NCBI RefSeq assembly: GCF_023159225.1
Contig: NC_063163.1
Coordinates: forward strand, 110,329,885-110,393,884
Source: Perognathus longimembris pacificus
Lineage: Eukaryota; Chordata; Mammalia; Rodentia; Heteromyidae
DNA length: 64,000 nt
Direction of reading: 5' to 3'
Position numbers and translations under genes: made by a program. Shown piece after piece: positions 22,786 through 35,500 of this stretch (position 1 is the first letter of the stretch; each line of letters starts with the position of its first letter). The notes beneath the pieces are model-generated. The model saw only the letters and a list, made by a program, of their open reading frames with translations, made no database searches and was not told where the DNA came from.

Positions 22786-25119
22786 AAATACCAAGGATGA
22801 TTTGATTTTATATGCATATATCCAAGAACATTGGATTAAACTAGCCTTCTCATATGCTTTATGTAACATAATAGTTGTGAGAATCTCTGCTCATCCTCAG
22901 TGGGCCTTTAGCTAACATATAACTATGAACTATGTAACTTCTGTCTTCTCTTGTTAGGGACAGGACAAATGAGCTATCTCTTTGCTGTATCATATACCAT
23001 TGGAAACATAAGATTACTGTAATTATGACCTGTGCTGTTTGCTTTTCTAAGAGAATTAAAGGACCCTGTGTTCTAAAACCAATTTGAAATTGGCCCACTA
23101 TATCAGAAGCATAATTTCCAGCCATAATATAATACACCGCAGTCACTCCATTCATTCCTTTGTCAGTTTGCTCTCCCATTCTTCAACATTATCCATTCCT
23201 ATTCTTAGTTGTCCTTTCAAAGATGAAAACAGACTGTTATAAAAGAAGCTGACACACTCTTCTCCTGGTACAATTTATTGGTTTAAATATTTTATAAGTG
23301 ACCATTTGAGCTTTTAAGGTAAATAAATGCATGAATTAGACAATTTCATAATGAGTTACATAAATATAACACGAATGGTTAATTCCATTTTGTTAGAAGA
23401 ATCCTAGTGTCCATCAATTATTTTTTCATATACAAATTCACCTTTTTCTGCAATCTGTACATATAAAGACTGCTGCATCATGAGACATGCTATCTACACT
23501 GAGCATGGCGAGATAATTACAAAGAAATGTAAGTCCATACATGTGGTACTACATAAAGGCAGAGAAGATACAGTGGGTATTTATAATTCTGTGCTTAATG
23601 TGTACACAATAAGCTAGGACATGTACTGTGATTCTTAAACCTAGCATTTGAAATGAGGCATATATCAGTATTTTAATGAGAAAAAAAAACAAGTTTCTGT
23701 AAAACCATAATAACAGATAAGGGAAAATACTTAAAAATAGAATGTGAAACATTAAATGAAACTTTTGGCACAGATTTAAAAGATGCATGAAAAACAGGTT
23801 GACATTTCAAAATAGATGTAATTTAACCATGCCCTACATACATATTAGTATATTTACTAGTATCATTTGATGTCATCGTACTTTGTGATAACTAGCTTTT
23901 TTTTTAAAGAAATGATTCACAAAGTATAATCTGATAACAAAATTGCAGATGTACAATATTATTTACAGCAAGCCAAGCCAAATATTTGGACTCATGAGAT
24001 CACAGCAAATAAATTGGCCAAAATATTAAAATATCTCTGGTTATCAGATTAGACAAAAACTACCCCATGCAGAGGAAGCTAATGAAGGCCTAGCATAGAA
24101 TAACTATATATGTTAATTAATTTTGGAAAGCTATTTATTAGTATATGCTGCCTGAATGCTCAGTAGAAGTGTATTGGCTGTTATTTTGTGCACTGAAACG
24201 AGCAGGATGCTTGATTACTGAAACAAGACCCTTTGGTTTTGTAAGATGGCTACTCACAGTTGGAGAGTCAGAATTCAGGTAGGCTGATTCTTTTGAAATG
24301 AAGAATGATATGTCTTGTTTAAGGAATGCACTTCATCGGTATATTTTAAAAGCTTAATGAAGAAGTTTTATCATTTGATTGCTAAAGCTACAATGTAGTT
24401 AGGGATAGCTGGTATCAAACTTTAGACTTTTTCCGGAAGCAAAACTCTAGGGCTTTATTTTTTCCTAAATAGAATAAAGCTATAACATCCAATTCCAAAA
24501 ATCTTTCTGTGGACTGTTTTGTAAGGACCCCTCCTAACTTTCCTAGTCGTTGTATGTAAGGTACTGTGACAATGGCATTCAAGCTCCACATAGTTGGAAT
24601 AGCTGCTTTCCACAGAAGTGTTGGTGGCCTGGAACTCTTGCATATTGGGGGAAATGGTACCTAGGAACTTATGTATCATAACTGTGGAGGTTCGTGTTGG
24701 TTTCTTCTGTCTTCCTTACCCATAACTCTTCTACTTTACAATTGCTTTAAAAAGCCCTTCCCAAAGAAATAAAAGTAGTGAAGGTATTGGAAGTCACATT
24801 TCTTCTTCTGAACAAGCATTAAAACTTACTCTTAATTTTGAGACAAAGGCTCCTTCTGATGACATAACAGCACGAAAGGAAAATAATCAGTACCTTCTTT
24901 ATGAGTGTCCATTTATGAAGACACTGCCTGTTGTTACTTTCTTCTGTTTTTATATATTTAAAATCATTTAGAAAATAAAATAAATAAAAGTCAATTGATG
25001 GAGTTATCTCCTTTGAAGTTTTTAGCTTTCCTGAATTTTTCACACCCCTTTCTACCTGATAAGTCTTAAGATTTCTGAGGTGCATAAAGTCTAAATAAGG
25101 AAAAGAGGTAAAAACTTAA
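22786..25119. other. Unannotated AT-rich stretch
   Basis: No exon, SINE or tandem repeat recognised. Minus-strand open frames such as 22859-23179 have no recognisable domain. Confidence 0.4.
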
Positions 25120-25195
25120 AGAATTTTGTGGTGGGCATGTTTAGTGGTAGAGCACATGCTTAGCATGCACATGGTTGTAATTCCTAAAATCTTAA
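25120..25195 (+). mobile_element. tRNA/ID-derived SINE fragment
   Basis: GGTGGGCATGTTTAGTGGTAGAGCACATGCTTAGCATGCAC matches the 5' half of an ID-like element with its A-box. The B-box part is decayed. Confidence 0.6.
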
Positions 25196-25890
25196 CAATT
25201 AAACAGGATTAAAGGGAATTCAACTATTGTCTCGTATAGGAACAATCTAGAGTATTCTTGCGTGACTTCACATTAAGGAACGTGACAAAAATAACTTTTT
25301 AATATTTTGAGAATGAAAAAAAAATTAAGTTCAAAACTTACACTATTATAATGTTGAGGGGGAATTTCTTAAAATTCTTTTCCTCATTATTACTCTTGTA
25401 ATTGATATTGGATTTATCAAATGAGATATTGGACTTAGCAAATATGTGAATGAAATCACAATCATAGAAATGGTTTCATTTTCCCTGAAAAGTAAATGGC
25501 TTTGGATTGGAATTTATAAATGACCAATCATTTGATAAATGATTTTAAAAAGTGATTGAAGCTGAGTCATTTTGTACTCACGACAATGGAAATGGGTTGA
25601 TTCTGATGAATAGGTCAAGAAAGCAGTTAAAAGCATGTATGTGAAAATGGGCTAAAACTTCAAAGCCAGAAGAGCAGAGAAATGTGAGATATTCTGTATA
25701 TTGCTTTTTTACCATCGTGTAGACTTATAAAATTGATAGCAAATGTTTTCAGACCCTCAAAAGGAACTCATGCACAATAACATATCAATCTGAGTTACAA
25801 AAGGGAACCCAGGGAGCAAGACAGAGTGCCCAGCGCACCTAAGGAACACAAGTCATGTTTGATCTATTTCTCCTGTTAGCACATTGTTTT

Positions 25891-26126
25891 GTTTTGGTTG
25901 ACCATGGGGCTTGAACTCAGGACCTGGGTGCTATCCTTAAGCTCCTCTTGCTCAAGGCTAGCACCCTACCACTTTGAGCCACAGTGCTACTTCTGGTTTT
26001 TTTGGTAGTGAATTCGAGATACGAGTCTCACGGGGACTTTTTAGCCCAGGTTGGCTTTGAACCACAATCCTCAGATCTCAGCCTCGTGAGTCACTAGGAT
26101 TACAAGTGTAGACCACCAGCGCTTGG
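25891..26126 (-). mobile_element. B1-like/Geo composite SINE
   Basis: The inverted Geo half (GAACTCAGGACCTGGGTGC...GGCTAGCACCCTACCACTTTGAGCCACAGTGC) is followed by the inverted B1-like half (GGTTGGCTTTGAACCACAATCCTCAGATCTCAGCC...CACTAGGATTACAAG). The duplication TAGCACATTGTTTT at 25877-25890 and 26127-26140 marks the insertion site. Confidence 0.92.
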
Positions 26127-26521
26127 TAGCACATTGTTTTTAAAAAAACATTTTCCTATAGATAGAAAAATCTTTCCCCTCAGTCTTTAGGTGTCTCTAA
26201 ATTAAGACATTTGTAGAATCTAAAGATAGAAGATTGTCAAAAAAAAAAAAAAAGAGTGACTTTGAGACTTTTGGAGGAAATGCTTAAATCCAATGAAAAT
26301 AATCACAAGTATGTTTCTTTTACAGACCTTGTAGTCTTCTGGAAGCCAAGATCCCAATTTTCATAGTCACTTCCACCCCCATCTGAGCTCTGCTAAGTAC
26401 TTACCTTCTCTTCCCTACCTCAGAAGTCAGCATAGGGCTTAATCATTTGAAAGTGGAAAAGGAAGGCCCCAGCCCAAATAGTGAAATGCTATTGTCATGT
26501 ACCTTATAAGAACTATGAAGA

Positions 26522-26717
26522 GGGGCTGGGGGTATGGCCTAGTGGCAAGAGTGCCTGCCTCATATACATGAGGCCCTGGGTTCGATTCCCCAGCACCACA
26601 TATACAGAAAATGGCCAGAAGTGGCGCTGTGGCTCCAGTGGCAGAGTGCTAGCCTTGAGCAAAAAGAAGCCAGGGACAGTGCTCAGGCCCAGAGTCCAAG
26701 CCCCAGGACTGGCCAAA
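26522..26717 (+). mobile_element. IDL-Geo dimeric SINE
   Basis: This is a full-length plus-strand copy with A-box TGGCCTAGTGG, B-box GGTTCGATTCC, a CACATATACAGAAAATGG linker and the Geo half. The 14-bp target-site duplication AAGAACTATGAAGA lies at 26508-26521 and 26724-26737. Low divergence implies a recent insertion. Confidence 0.96.
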
Positions 26718-26737
26718 AATAAAAAGAACTATGAAGA

Positions 26738-26835
26738 AACCAAGAGGGAGAAGAAAGGAAGGGGAGGGAAGAGGAGGAAGAGGAAAAGAAAGGAAGGAGG
26801 CAAGAGAGGAAGAAAAGAATAGAGGAGATAAGGAT
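26738..26835. repeat. GA-rich polypurine tract
   Basis: About 95 bp of GGA/GAA/AGG words immediately follow the SINE at 26522-26717. Confidence 0.85.
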
Positions 26836-29003
26836 TCTGCCAAGCTTTCAAGGCCTAATTATTTTCTTACACATAATACCTACACATACAACCCATCCCC
26901 ACTCATTTTTACATTCACCAAGAGTCTTAATTCAGACATAAAACCAAACATTACTGGCAGTTAAGTTACAACCTCACTTGATATTTGGACTCCTGAGTTC
27001 TCATTACCATAAAGGCTATACTAATATTTAATTAGATCCTGTAGCAAATATTGATGGAAGACATCATACTAAATTTTTCCAAACACAAATTCTGTTGTGA
27101 TGGACATATATGAGAAGTTCTTTGAGTTCCTTTAAATATTCATTCTGATTAGCATATTTATTAAGTTCTTTGTTTTATCAGAGTTTTGACATGCTGAGTC
27201 TATTGCTCATGATATTTTGTTGAATATGAATTCTGTTGATTAAAAAGAAATCAATTATCTACAGTAATACTTTCAGCTTTCTCCTAGGTTAACAAAGAGA
27301 TGCAAGCATCATTTTATTGTATACAAATATGGCCTTTTATCTTTTTTCCTGCTATATCTTTCTGTCTCTTCATTGCGCTCTAGCTGAACCCAAGTAAATA
27401 TATTAAATGAGTATAAAATGGGACATCCCTATCATCAGGTATTTACATGTCAGTAGAAGGATTCTTTTAGACAGAGTAAAAAAAGTATTTTAAGGATCAA
27501 AAGATAAGGCAGTAGCACCTATTAATCTAGGTCACCAAGTTACATAATAAATGAAAAGGATGGATTTTACAAGTTCTCCATGACACACTTGAAACAAATT
27601 TTAAAAGGTATGAATAATAATTTCAGCTGTCATCCACTAAGAATTCTTCATACAAGAGCAAAAGTTAAAGAATTTTTTTCTAAAAATCACCCCTGAATTA
27701 CTTTAGATAATTATACAGTCCTGTAGTGTTTATCCAGACCTCCTGGCTAAGAGGAAGATCTATCATCAGAGATAATTTGTTCTTCTTGACAATCTTTTCT
27801 GGGCAAAGACTAGCCAAAGTAATTTATCTGAGAGGCCAAGCCAAGGAGAGGTTTTGATTTCTGTGTGATCATTTATACTGATAAAATTTACTTTATAAGG
27901 GTTTCAACTAAACTGCTGAGGAAGAAAATGGAAAAAAAAAGAAAAAGAGAAAGGAAAAGGGCTTTCAAATGTTTAGACCCAAATGTAGTGATTCAGCATC
28001 TCAGTGGAGTCACATTCCTCTCAGTGTTGGCCTTGATAGTCTTTGTTCTGACCTATATACCACCAGACCAAACCAAATTGGAGAACAGCATGAGGAAGAA
28101 TACAAGAATAGGCCTGAAAAAAATGACTTTATAGACTTTAGGGCACAAACCAAATATTTCCTAGTCTTTGTGATTCAATTTCCCTGGCAGTAGAAGATCT
28201 GATTTCTATAACGTCAAGAAGAAAAGAATGCACAAAATAAAGTCTCCTCGCTGAATGCTAGCTTTGGCCAAGCATAGAATAAGTAGGAAATGTTTTGCTT
28301 TCATATCACTTGCACACTCATTACTTGTTCTTTTATGCTAATCTTAGCAGGCTTTTCTGTGACCTATGGTAGGGCTGGTATTTGGCTGTCTTTGTTCCTT
28401 AAATCCAGATGTTCTGAAACCTCCGCTTACCTTTAACATCATAACCAAGACTGCTTCTCTCTGCCACCTTCAGAGAGCTGCTATTTATAGCATCCTGAGC
28501 CTCTAATCCGAGCTTCACCGAGGGGCACAGCTCCTTCCTAAAATGACTGAAAAATTGTTTTTCCTCTTATTTAAAGTAAGAGTGAACCCTAGTCGATTAA
28601 ATTATTTGGCTTTCATTAAACCAGAGGTATTTATTATTTTTAAAAAACTGCCTCTCCTTTTATGAGTCTCTATATGTTCCTAAAGGAAAATTACATATTT
28701 CCTCAGAAATACCTGCCCACTTGCTTCCCTGCTTCGGCCCCTTTATTCTGGATTTGATGTATGGCTGACAGCAAGATGGCAAGAGAGTGTCTTTAAAAAG
28801 TGAGGTGATGTGGAGAAGCCATTTTACCCCAATTATCACCTTCTTGTTTCATTTAGACATAACAATTTTTTACAGTCCACAGCAAAAGAAGTATATATGT
28901 TTACAGGAATCACTTCTTTATCTCTAGAAAATGAAAAGGCTACAAAGATGAAATCTAAATGCTTTCCATCATTAAAAGAACAAGGAAACCAAAACAAGCT
29001 ATT
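26836..29003. other. Unannotated stretch
   Basis: No interspersed repeat or exon recognised. The frame at 27865-28134 is Lys/Arg-rich from an A/G run and has no recognisable domain. Confidence 0.4.
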
Positions 29004-29250
29004 TGTTGGGGTCTGGGGGCTTGTACATGTAATCCTAGCTACGCAGCTGGCTGAGATCTGAGGACTGTGGTTCAAAGCCAGTCCAAGCAGGAAAGTCCAT
29101 GCATTCTTCATGTCCAGTTAACTACCAAAAGGGCAAAAATGGAACTTGTGGTTCAAAGTGGTAGAGCACTATCCTTGAGCACAAAAGCTGAGGGAAAGCA
29201 CCCAGGCCCTGAGTTCAAGCCCCAGGACCAATCCGCCAAACAAAAACAAA
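29004..29250 (+). mobile_element. B1-like/Geo composite SINE
   Basis: The sense-orientation B1-like half (CTTGTACATGTAATCCTAGCTACGCAG...GAGATCTGAGGACTGTGGTTCAAAGCCAG) is followed by the Geo-like half (GGTTCAAAGTGGTAGAGCACTATCCTTGAGC...CAGGCCCTGAGTTCAAGCCCCAGGACC). An A-rich tail ends it. Confidence 0.9.
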
Positions 29251-29819
29251 TACAGATTGTTACTTAGGCTGAACGTTTGCCTTTTTCTTTTTTCTTATTT
29301 TCTGCTTCCAGATAATAAGCCAGACTATTTTCATCTAACATTAAAAATGATCAGATTGGAAGCTAGATGCATTAAGGACGAAGATCAATTCAGGATAATT
29401 TAATACACATCCAAATGAATTATCTTTCCTTGTTTATTAATGCACAAAATATGCTTAGTAAGAGTTTCAGCATTCTGTAACATGATATAGATAATTGTTG
29501 AAACTTTCTCAATACACCAACAATTTTGTTTGTTTTTTTTTAGTATGGTGATCCGAAATATGAGTAATAAGAAGATAAAGGTGAAACACAAGCAATACTC
29601 ACTACTCTACTTGTTCAGATTCCTGATAAGAGGACCTCACCTCGAGAGGCAGTAATAAGCAGCAGCTATTGAAGAATAATGCTTATTATTCTAACATGTT
29701 AGATGTTTCATGTGGCTTATAGTAATATAATTTTCCAGTGGTGCTTTAAGAGTTTTTACTATGTGGAGTAAATTTAACTATTAGTGGACTGATTATTATT
29801 GGCAATGCCAAAATTGATT

Positions 29820-29968
29820 AACATTACTGCTCCCTTTCTTTGCTCTCCCTCCTCTTCTTCTCCTTCAATCCCTCTCTCTTCTTCCTTCTTTCCTCCTTCC
29901 TCTCTTCACTCCTTTTCCCTCCCACGCCTCCTCTCCCTCTCTCCCCCTTCCACCCTTCTCCCCCACCC
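29820..29968. repeat. CT-rich low-complexity tract
   Basis: About 150 bp of TCCC/CTTC/CCTCC words. The open frame 29799-30014 through it is an artefact. Confidence 0.85.
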
Positions 29969-29971
29969 ACC

Positions 29972-30170
29972 TTCAGATTACATTGCACTCAGGGCCTCGC
30001 ACTTTGCTGAGTAAGTGCTCTGATACTTGAGCCATGTTCCTAGTTCTTGTGCTCAGTTTTAGGTAGGGTCTCACACTTTTGTCCCAGACTAGACTCAGGC
30101 TATGAATCCTTCTCTCTTTTCTTCCTGAGTAGCCGAGATTTTAGGCATGAAACACCATTCTCATCCAATA
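29972..30170 (-). mobile_element. Composite tRNA/B1-like SINE, diverged
   Basis: Inverted pieces appear in the usual order: GCACTCAGGGCCTCGCAC, GCTCTGATACTTGAGCCATG, AGGGTCTCACACTTTTG, and CTTCCTGAGTAGCCGAGATTTTAGGCATGAAACACC. Confidence 0.75.
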
Positions 30171-31424
30171 AAACTACATTTTAAGAATGCTAAAAAAATT
30201 CAATTTGAAATTTGTAAGATATAGTATTTTTCAATGTGATGGCATAATCAGTCACATATTTGCTAATTACACAACTGGTGAGTTTCAAATGAAGCCAAAA
30301 TACTAGTTTACACACTAACCATGTGTGAGTCACTATCACAAGAACAGTAATAATGAGCTCTTTTTTCATCTTTACTATTTCATGCTTTCAGCAAACTAAC
30401 ATTTGCATTAATTTGTCCCCAAATCCATCTCTCGTTCTACAAAGCCTACATTGTCAGTCAGCTCTTACAACCATTTTCTACTCTTGGTCACTGATTCACT
30501 CTTGCATGCTGCACAACTGGACATTACAAATACTATTCAAATCTCTTAGAGAGGAACAGAAATCATATATGATAGATATTTCTAAATTTTACACCAGAAA
30601 TAATCTTATGAAATTAACCATTCTGTGGCAAGTTAATGTATGAGCAAATAACTTACTTCTGAGAGACACTGAGCATGTCATTTGGCCAGATTATATTTTT
30701 AATCTGAGTTTTCACTTGCAGTTCATTTTGCTATGGAATAGTGAGAAATCTTCAAAAAGTCCACACTGCCTACATTATTGCTTATATAAATCATGTCTCT
30801 AATTCACCAAAGGTTCAGTAAACTACACAGAAGCGCAAGTTTTATATGGCCTCATCAACCATGGCTTTAATTATTGCTTGAAGAGTTGTGGTTAAGGTAT
30901 TGCTAGGAAGTCACTTTGGGATGAATGTATGATTCCATGTAAAAAAAAAAGTACATAGGGAGACTACATATTAAATGTATATCACTGTGTAACATAAAGA
31001 TCAAAGCATCCAGAAGTAAGGCTGTCATTTCAATGCATGTTCGTGTCCTGAAGTTCATAGTTTATACCTTGGTGGTGAGGAACAGCAAATAGGATGTACT
31101 GCGCAGCTCTGGCAGTAATGAAGAAAATGGTCCATTGCTAGAATGCCAAATAGCCCTATAGTGAGCAATATTCATCCCTCATGCTTATGATATGTGTTGA
31201 CTTCTGTCTCTAATAAGTTTAAAGATGCATGCTCAAAGAGCAGACGATAAGTCTGAAACCAAAGCTGAAATTAACATTTATGAAAGAAACAATGGCATGA
31301 GGCCCAGAGGGTTTCATTTTTCAAAATAACTATACATGAAAACATTGCTATCTCAGTCAGCCTGCCTTACTCTTAGTAATTAGGATCATTTTCACACTCT
31401 TGCATGATTTCCATGTCTGGCTGT

Positions 31425-31605
31425 ATGTTAGAAGTACTTAGAGTGATTTTCTAAATGCAGACTCCTAGGCCTTACCTGAGATCTACTGACTGGATTCAGA
31501 TCTCTGAAAGGAAAAGCTTAGCAATTTGCATCTCCAAAAATTCTCTAGGCAATTCTTCTAGAGCCAGTCAGTACTTCAAAGCAGGTCAGTTGAGACTCTG
31601 AACTA
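31425..31605. mobile_element. MER5A-like hAT-Charlie DNA transposon remnant
   Basis: The segment has the MER5-type inverted-repeat layout. On one side is GTTAGAAGTACTTAGAGTGATTTTCTAAATGCAGACTCCTAGGCC, the centre is GAGATCTACTGACTGGATTCAGATCTCTG, and on the other side is GCAATTTGCATCTCCAAAAATTCTCTAGGCAATTC. It is ancient and non-autonomous. Confidence 0.7.
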
Positions 31606-32458
31606 GCTCATTTCTTAAGGATGAGATGGTGCTGTTACTTAACTGAAGTTGTGAAATGGTCATCACATAGTAGGAATAAAGACACAAACTTAACTTCTCT
31701 ACATTCCTAAGTTATCCCAAAATACTGTTCCTTTTGTTCACATAATATCTACTTTCAATAAAAACATATGTTCACACAAGCTAACAACATCCATTGCTTT
31801 TATTAGAAAACCACCTGATGCTATTAGAGTGATTATGACTCTTCCTGTTATCAGCGACATTGATAATGGAAGAATGGACAAAGGGATGGAACAGAAAGTG
31901 GCAGGACAACACCACTAGTTGCTTGAATCAAGTGTGAGGAAGGAATTTTGCACACTATCTCAATATGTTTTGACACGGTTATATTAATCCATATATAATA
32001 TATTAGGATCTGTTATATCTGTTCTTCATTCACCACCAAAAGGATTCTGAGCTTGAGTTCATAGCAAAGAAGAGTATGCCCATATAACACTACATTTTAT
32101 TCTATCAAGTTAAGACAGCTAATGCATATCTGCTGGTTGTGAATTAGGTCTAATTTATGTCAAAAAGTACCCATAAAATCATCATCCACATTGGAATATG
32201 TTAAGTTTTAATCATTAAATCTTTCTTGCATTAGGATTTGGGGGCTATCTCTTGTGAGACATGCATTTGGAAGTCTCTGAAATGACATAATTATGTATTT
32301 ACAGTTCGATGATCTAATAATAGAAATAACTAAGCACAACTATAGATGCTTGTTTATAGACTTGAGTTCCTAGGATTTATTGGCTGAAAGATATCGGCAT
32401 ATTCATTCATGCATACGTAATTCCAAAGACACATTTTCAGAAATTGCATGAAGTTCTT

Positions 32459-32550
32459 GGAGTCAGATTGTACTTTATAAGAGATTGTACTTTGGAGTCA
32501 GATCATACTTTGAAGAGATTGTGCTTGGAGTCAGGTTGTACTTGGAAAAG
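32459..32550. repeat. Short tandem repeat, three units of 33-35 bp
   Basis: The word GGAGTCAG starts units at 32459, 32494 and 32527. Each is followed by RTYRTACTTTR-like sequence and, in the first two, AAGAGATTGT. The units are imperfect. Confidence 0.8.
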
Positions 32551-35500
32551 GAGAAATTGTAGATGTTAGCAGTGTGCCAGCACATGCCACAAAATCAAGT
32601 CGCTGTGACTCGGCGCTGGAACTATGTGCATTCATCTGTCTGGGCATCAGCAACTTTTTCTGGGGCTCTGTCAGGCTCAGAAGTGGAGAGAAAAAAAGAG
32701 CTTGTGTGATAGGCCAGGACTTGAGGGGATGAGAAGGATCCAAGGATAGCATGCAGCATGGGAGGGTCAAGGATGAACAAGGTCTTGCTCAAACCACATG
32801 GCAAGATGGACCCTAACTATCCATCCTAACCCTCCACACTTGCATCAGCCCTCAACAACCTTATTTGCTGCTGGCCACAACCCAGCTCCTTCTTAATTCT
32901 TCACAACGTTAGACCCATTACAGTATTCTGACCAGCAGCAAGATGGTTCTGTATGGAAAGAAATTCTTGATGGTGTTCGAACATCTCTGCACTAGCATTC
33001 CCCTCTGTCTCTAGTCATTTGCTTTCTTGCTGGAGCTTTTTGTTGTCATTGTTTTGGTTTGTTTTTTGAGGAATTTACAAATTTAAAGCCTGGATGAACT
33101 TGTGAATGAGATTTTAAGTTGTTTACTGCCTTGTTTTGCTCTGTTTTCTCTGGGGAGGCCCAGCCTTTCACAACAAATGACACCATAGCTACTGGACATG
33201 GGTGGGAATTATGAATTCAGGGCTGATTCCACAGAGCCATTCTCAAGCTCCAATTCTACTCAGAATCAGTATCAAAAGGGAAAGCCAAATTAACTGGAAA
33301 CAAAATTAGATGAGATGAATATAGAAGCAGATTTTAGATAGTTTGGATATATTCTCAGGCTCTATCTTTTCTACATTACCAACTAACAGATCCAATTTCT
33401 GAGGCATGTTATTACTCCTTTTTTTAAAATTACGGCCATTGTTACCTATTTATTAAGGTCTATAATTCAGATAGAAGCAGGAAGCTTTGAGTAAATATCG
33501 GGCAATTTTGATTTTTTATTGTAGATTTGTTGGCAAATGACAGTACTATCTAATTCAAAATGATCTTTAAACTATTCCTTTGGAGTAGGTTAAGCACACT
33601 GCACCATTTTAAGATAAATTCTTTCTAACCTACCAGACTAAAATGCATACTATTCCTGATGGTTTGTGAGTAAATGAGGATGTTGTAGAGGTATTAGTCA
33701 AAAATCACACAAATACTATCATACTGTTACAATCACAGTTCCCAAGATAGGCTATGTGGACTGCACTGTGTAAGACAAATAAAAATATAGGACTTTTTCA
33801 CAGCTTCTATACTTATGACTGCAGCCACCAAGAACAGACATTTCATACATTGCAAACATATATAGTAAACAGTGGAACTATAATAGTTAGGGAAAAATGA
33901 GAACAATGAGACAATCTTAAAATATATATATTTGGATTATAGTGTATGAAAAATGTAGGTTATATCTGGTCCGTGATATATAATAGGCCTCTAGCATGTT
34001 CTTCATTGACTTCTTCCTCATGTAATACAGAATTGGTGATTCATCCAATAAATTGAAAGTATCTACACAAATTCTTCCCTCCAGGTCAGATTTCCAACAA
34101 TGTTTTAAAATGTAGATACTTCCCAAAGATGTTCTTAAGTTGCTGGGAGAATAAGCATGTATTTGGAATAGCTGCTTAGGCAAATCCTTTTACAAAAGGA
34201 AGAGACATAAATCAGATGGTTCTCAAATCTTCTCTTCAAGCCTTGTTTACCAAGCACATGGTTTCACAAGGAAACATTTGTCAATTAAAGACATCACAAT
34301 AAGCTCTAAGTTATGGCGCAGAATAAGCAGAAATGACCTCAGTGAGCCTGGCTCTCTCTCCATGCCTCTGTCGTGGAGAGCTCTACCTTGGCTGGACCTT
34401 TTCTAGTAACAGCATGAGGTTAAAAGTGCTTCTGGGCTCTTCCATCCCAACACCCTGCAACCCTTACATGTCCCCTGTGGAGCAGGTAGGTTCACATGTC
34501 AGTCTCCTGAAGCAATTTCAAAGCAATGGCCAGCATGAGCATACCCTGTTCTCAGTTCACACAGCCTCCCATACACATCCTGCCCTTCTGTCCCCTTGTG
34601 GTGGAAAGCAGACCTAGGCCCCACCCAAAAAGGACAGAAATGGATTGAGAGAGCTCCAGGTCTGTGTCCTGCCTTCTCCACACAAAGAGCCCCCTCCACT
34701 GCAGTGTCCTCAGAACTCCTGGGGGTGAGAACAGACTTCAAAAGATCAAGGAGATTGTGATTATAACAAATATTCTGCCTGTCTGTAAATATTTCTGACT
34801 TATATACACAGAAAGAGGTTAACTAAACCTGACAGGCTACATTGGAAATCAGCTTATAGCTATATAGTATATCTAGTATATAGCTGTATATCTATACATA
34901 CACTTATATAGCTACATTATAACTGAATCACAATACAACCAAAATCCCTGAAAAGAAAAGAAATATATTGCATTCAGCAGAGAGAGAAAGAGAGAGCTGC
35001 CAGCAAGGACCCCCTGGAGTGAGAGAGAGGACACCCACTCCAGCCTTCAGGAAAACACCCAGCACTCCCTGTTCCTTCAACTCAAGTAGAAATGGAAGCT
35101 TGTACCTTGGATCCCAAATAGGCAAACTCTGGACACATTGTACTCCTAATCTCAGAGTGAGCCTATAATCCTCTTTTCATGCAGTGTTGATAATGGGACC
35201 AGGTTTTATGTTAGTAAAACATGCAACCTAACTCCAGTATCTCCTTGTTCAGCAGGTGATCCCTACTTAGTGTTCAGAAGGGTGATTCGCCGAATTTAAA
35301 AGCCACATTAAGTCAAACTGCAAACATTCTTTTCCTAAAAATAATAATCATTCTCAACGTGATAAGATGCATTTCTTTGCAATAAGAAACAATATTCTTG
35401 GTAAAATGACCTGGCAATATTTCTTTCATCATAAGTGACAGAATGGAGCCATTTGTTTTTGGGAGTGGCAATCAGCTTGTAGGAGAAATCAGCTGGAGAA

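Noticed and set aside
26522..26600. tRNA-like sequence with A- and B-boxes
   Set aside because: It belongs to the ID-like SINE head; the cloverleaf is incomplete and an A-tail plus target-site duplications prove retroposition.
26481..26822. 113-codon open frame and similar recurrent frames (7610-7908, 47467-47980, 55421-55639, 62962-63255)
   Set aside because: All lie inside IDL-Geo SINEs and translate the same repeat, which makes them look like a conserved protein family.
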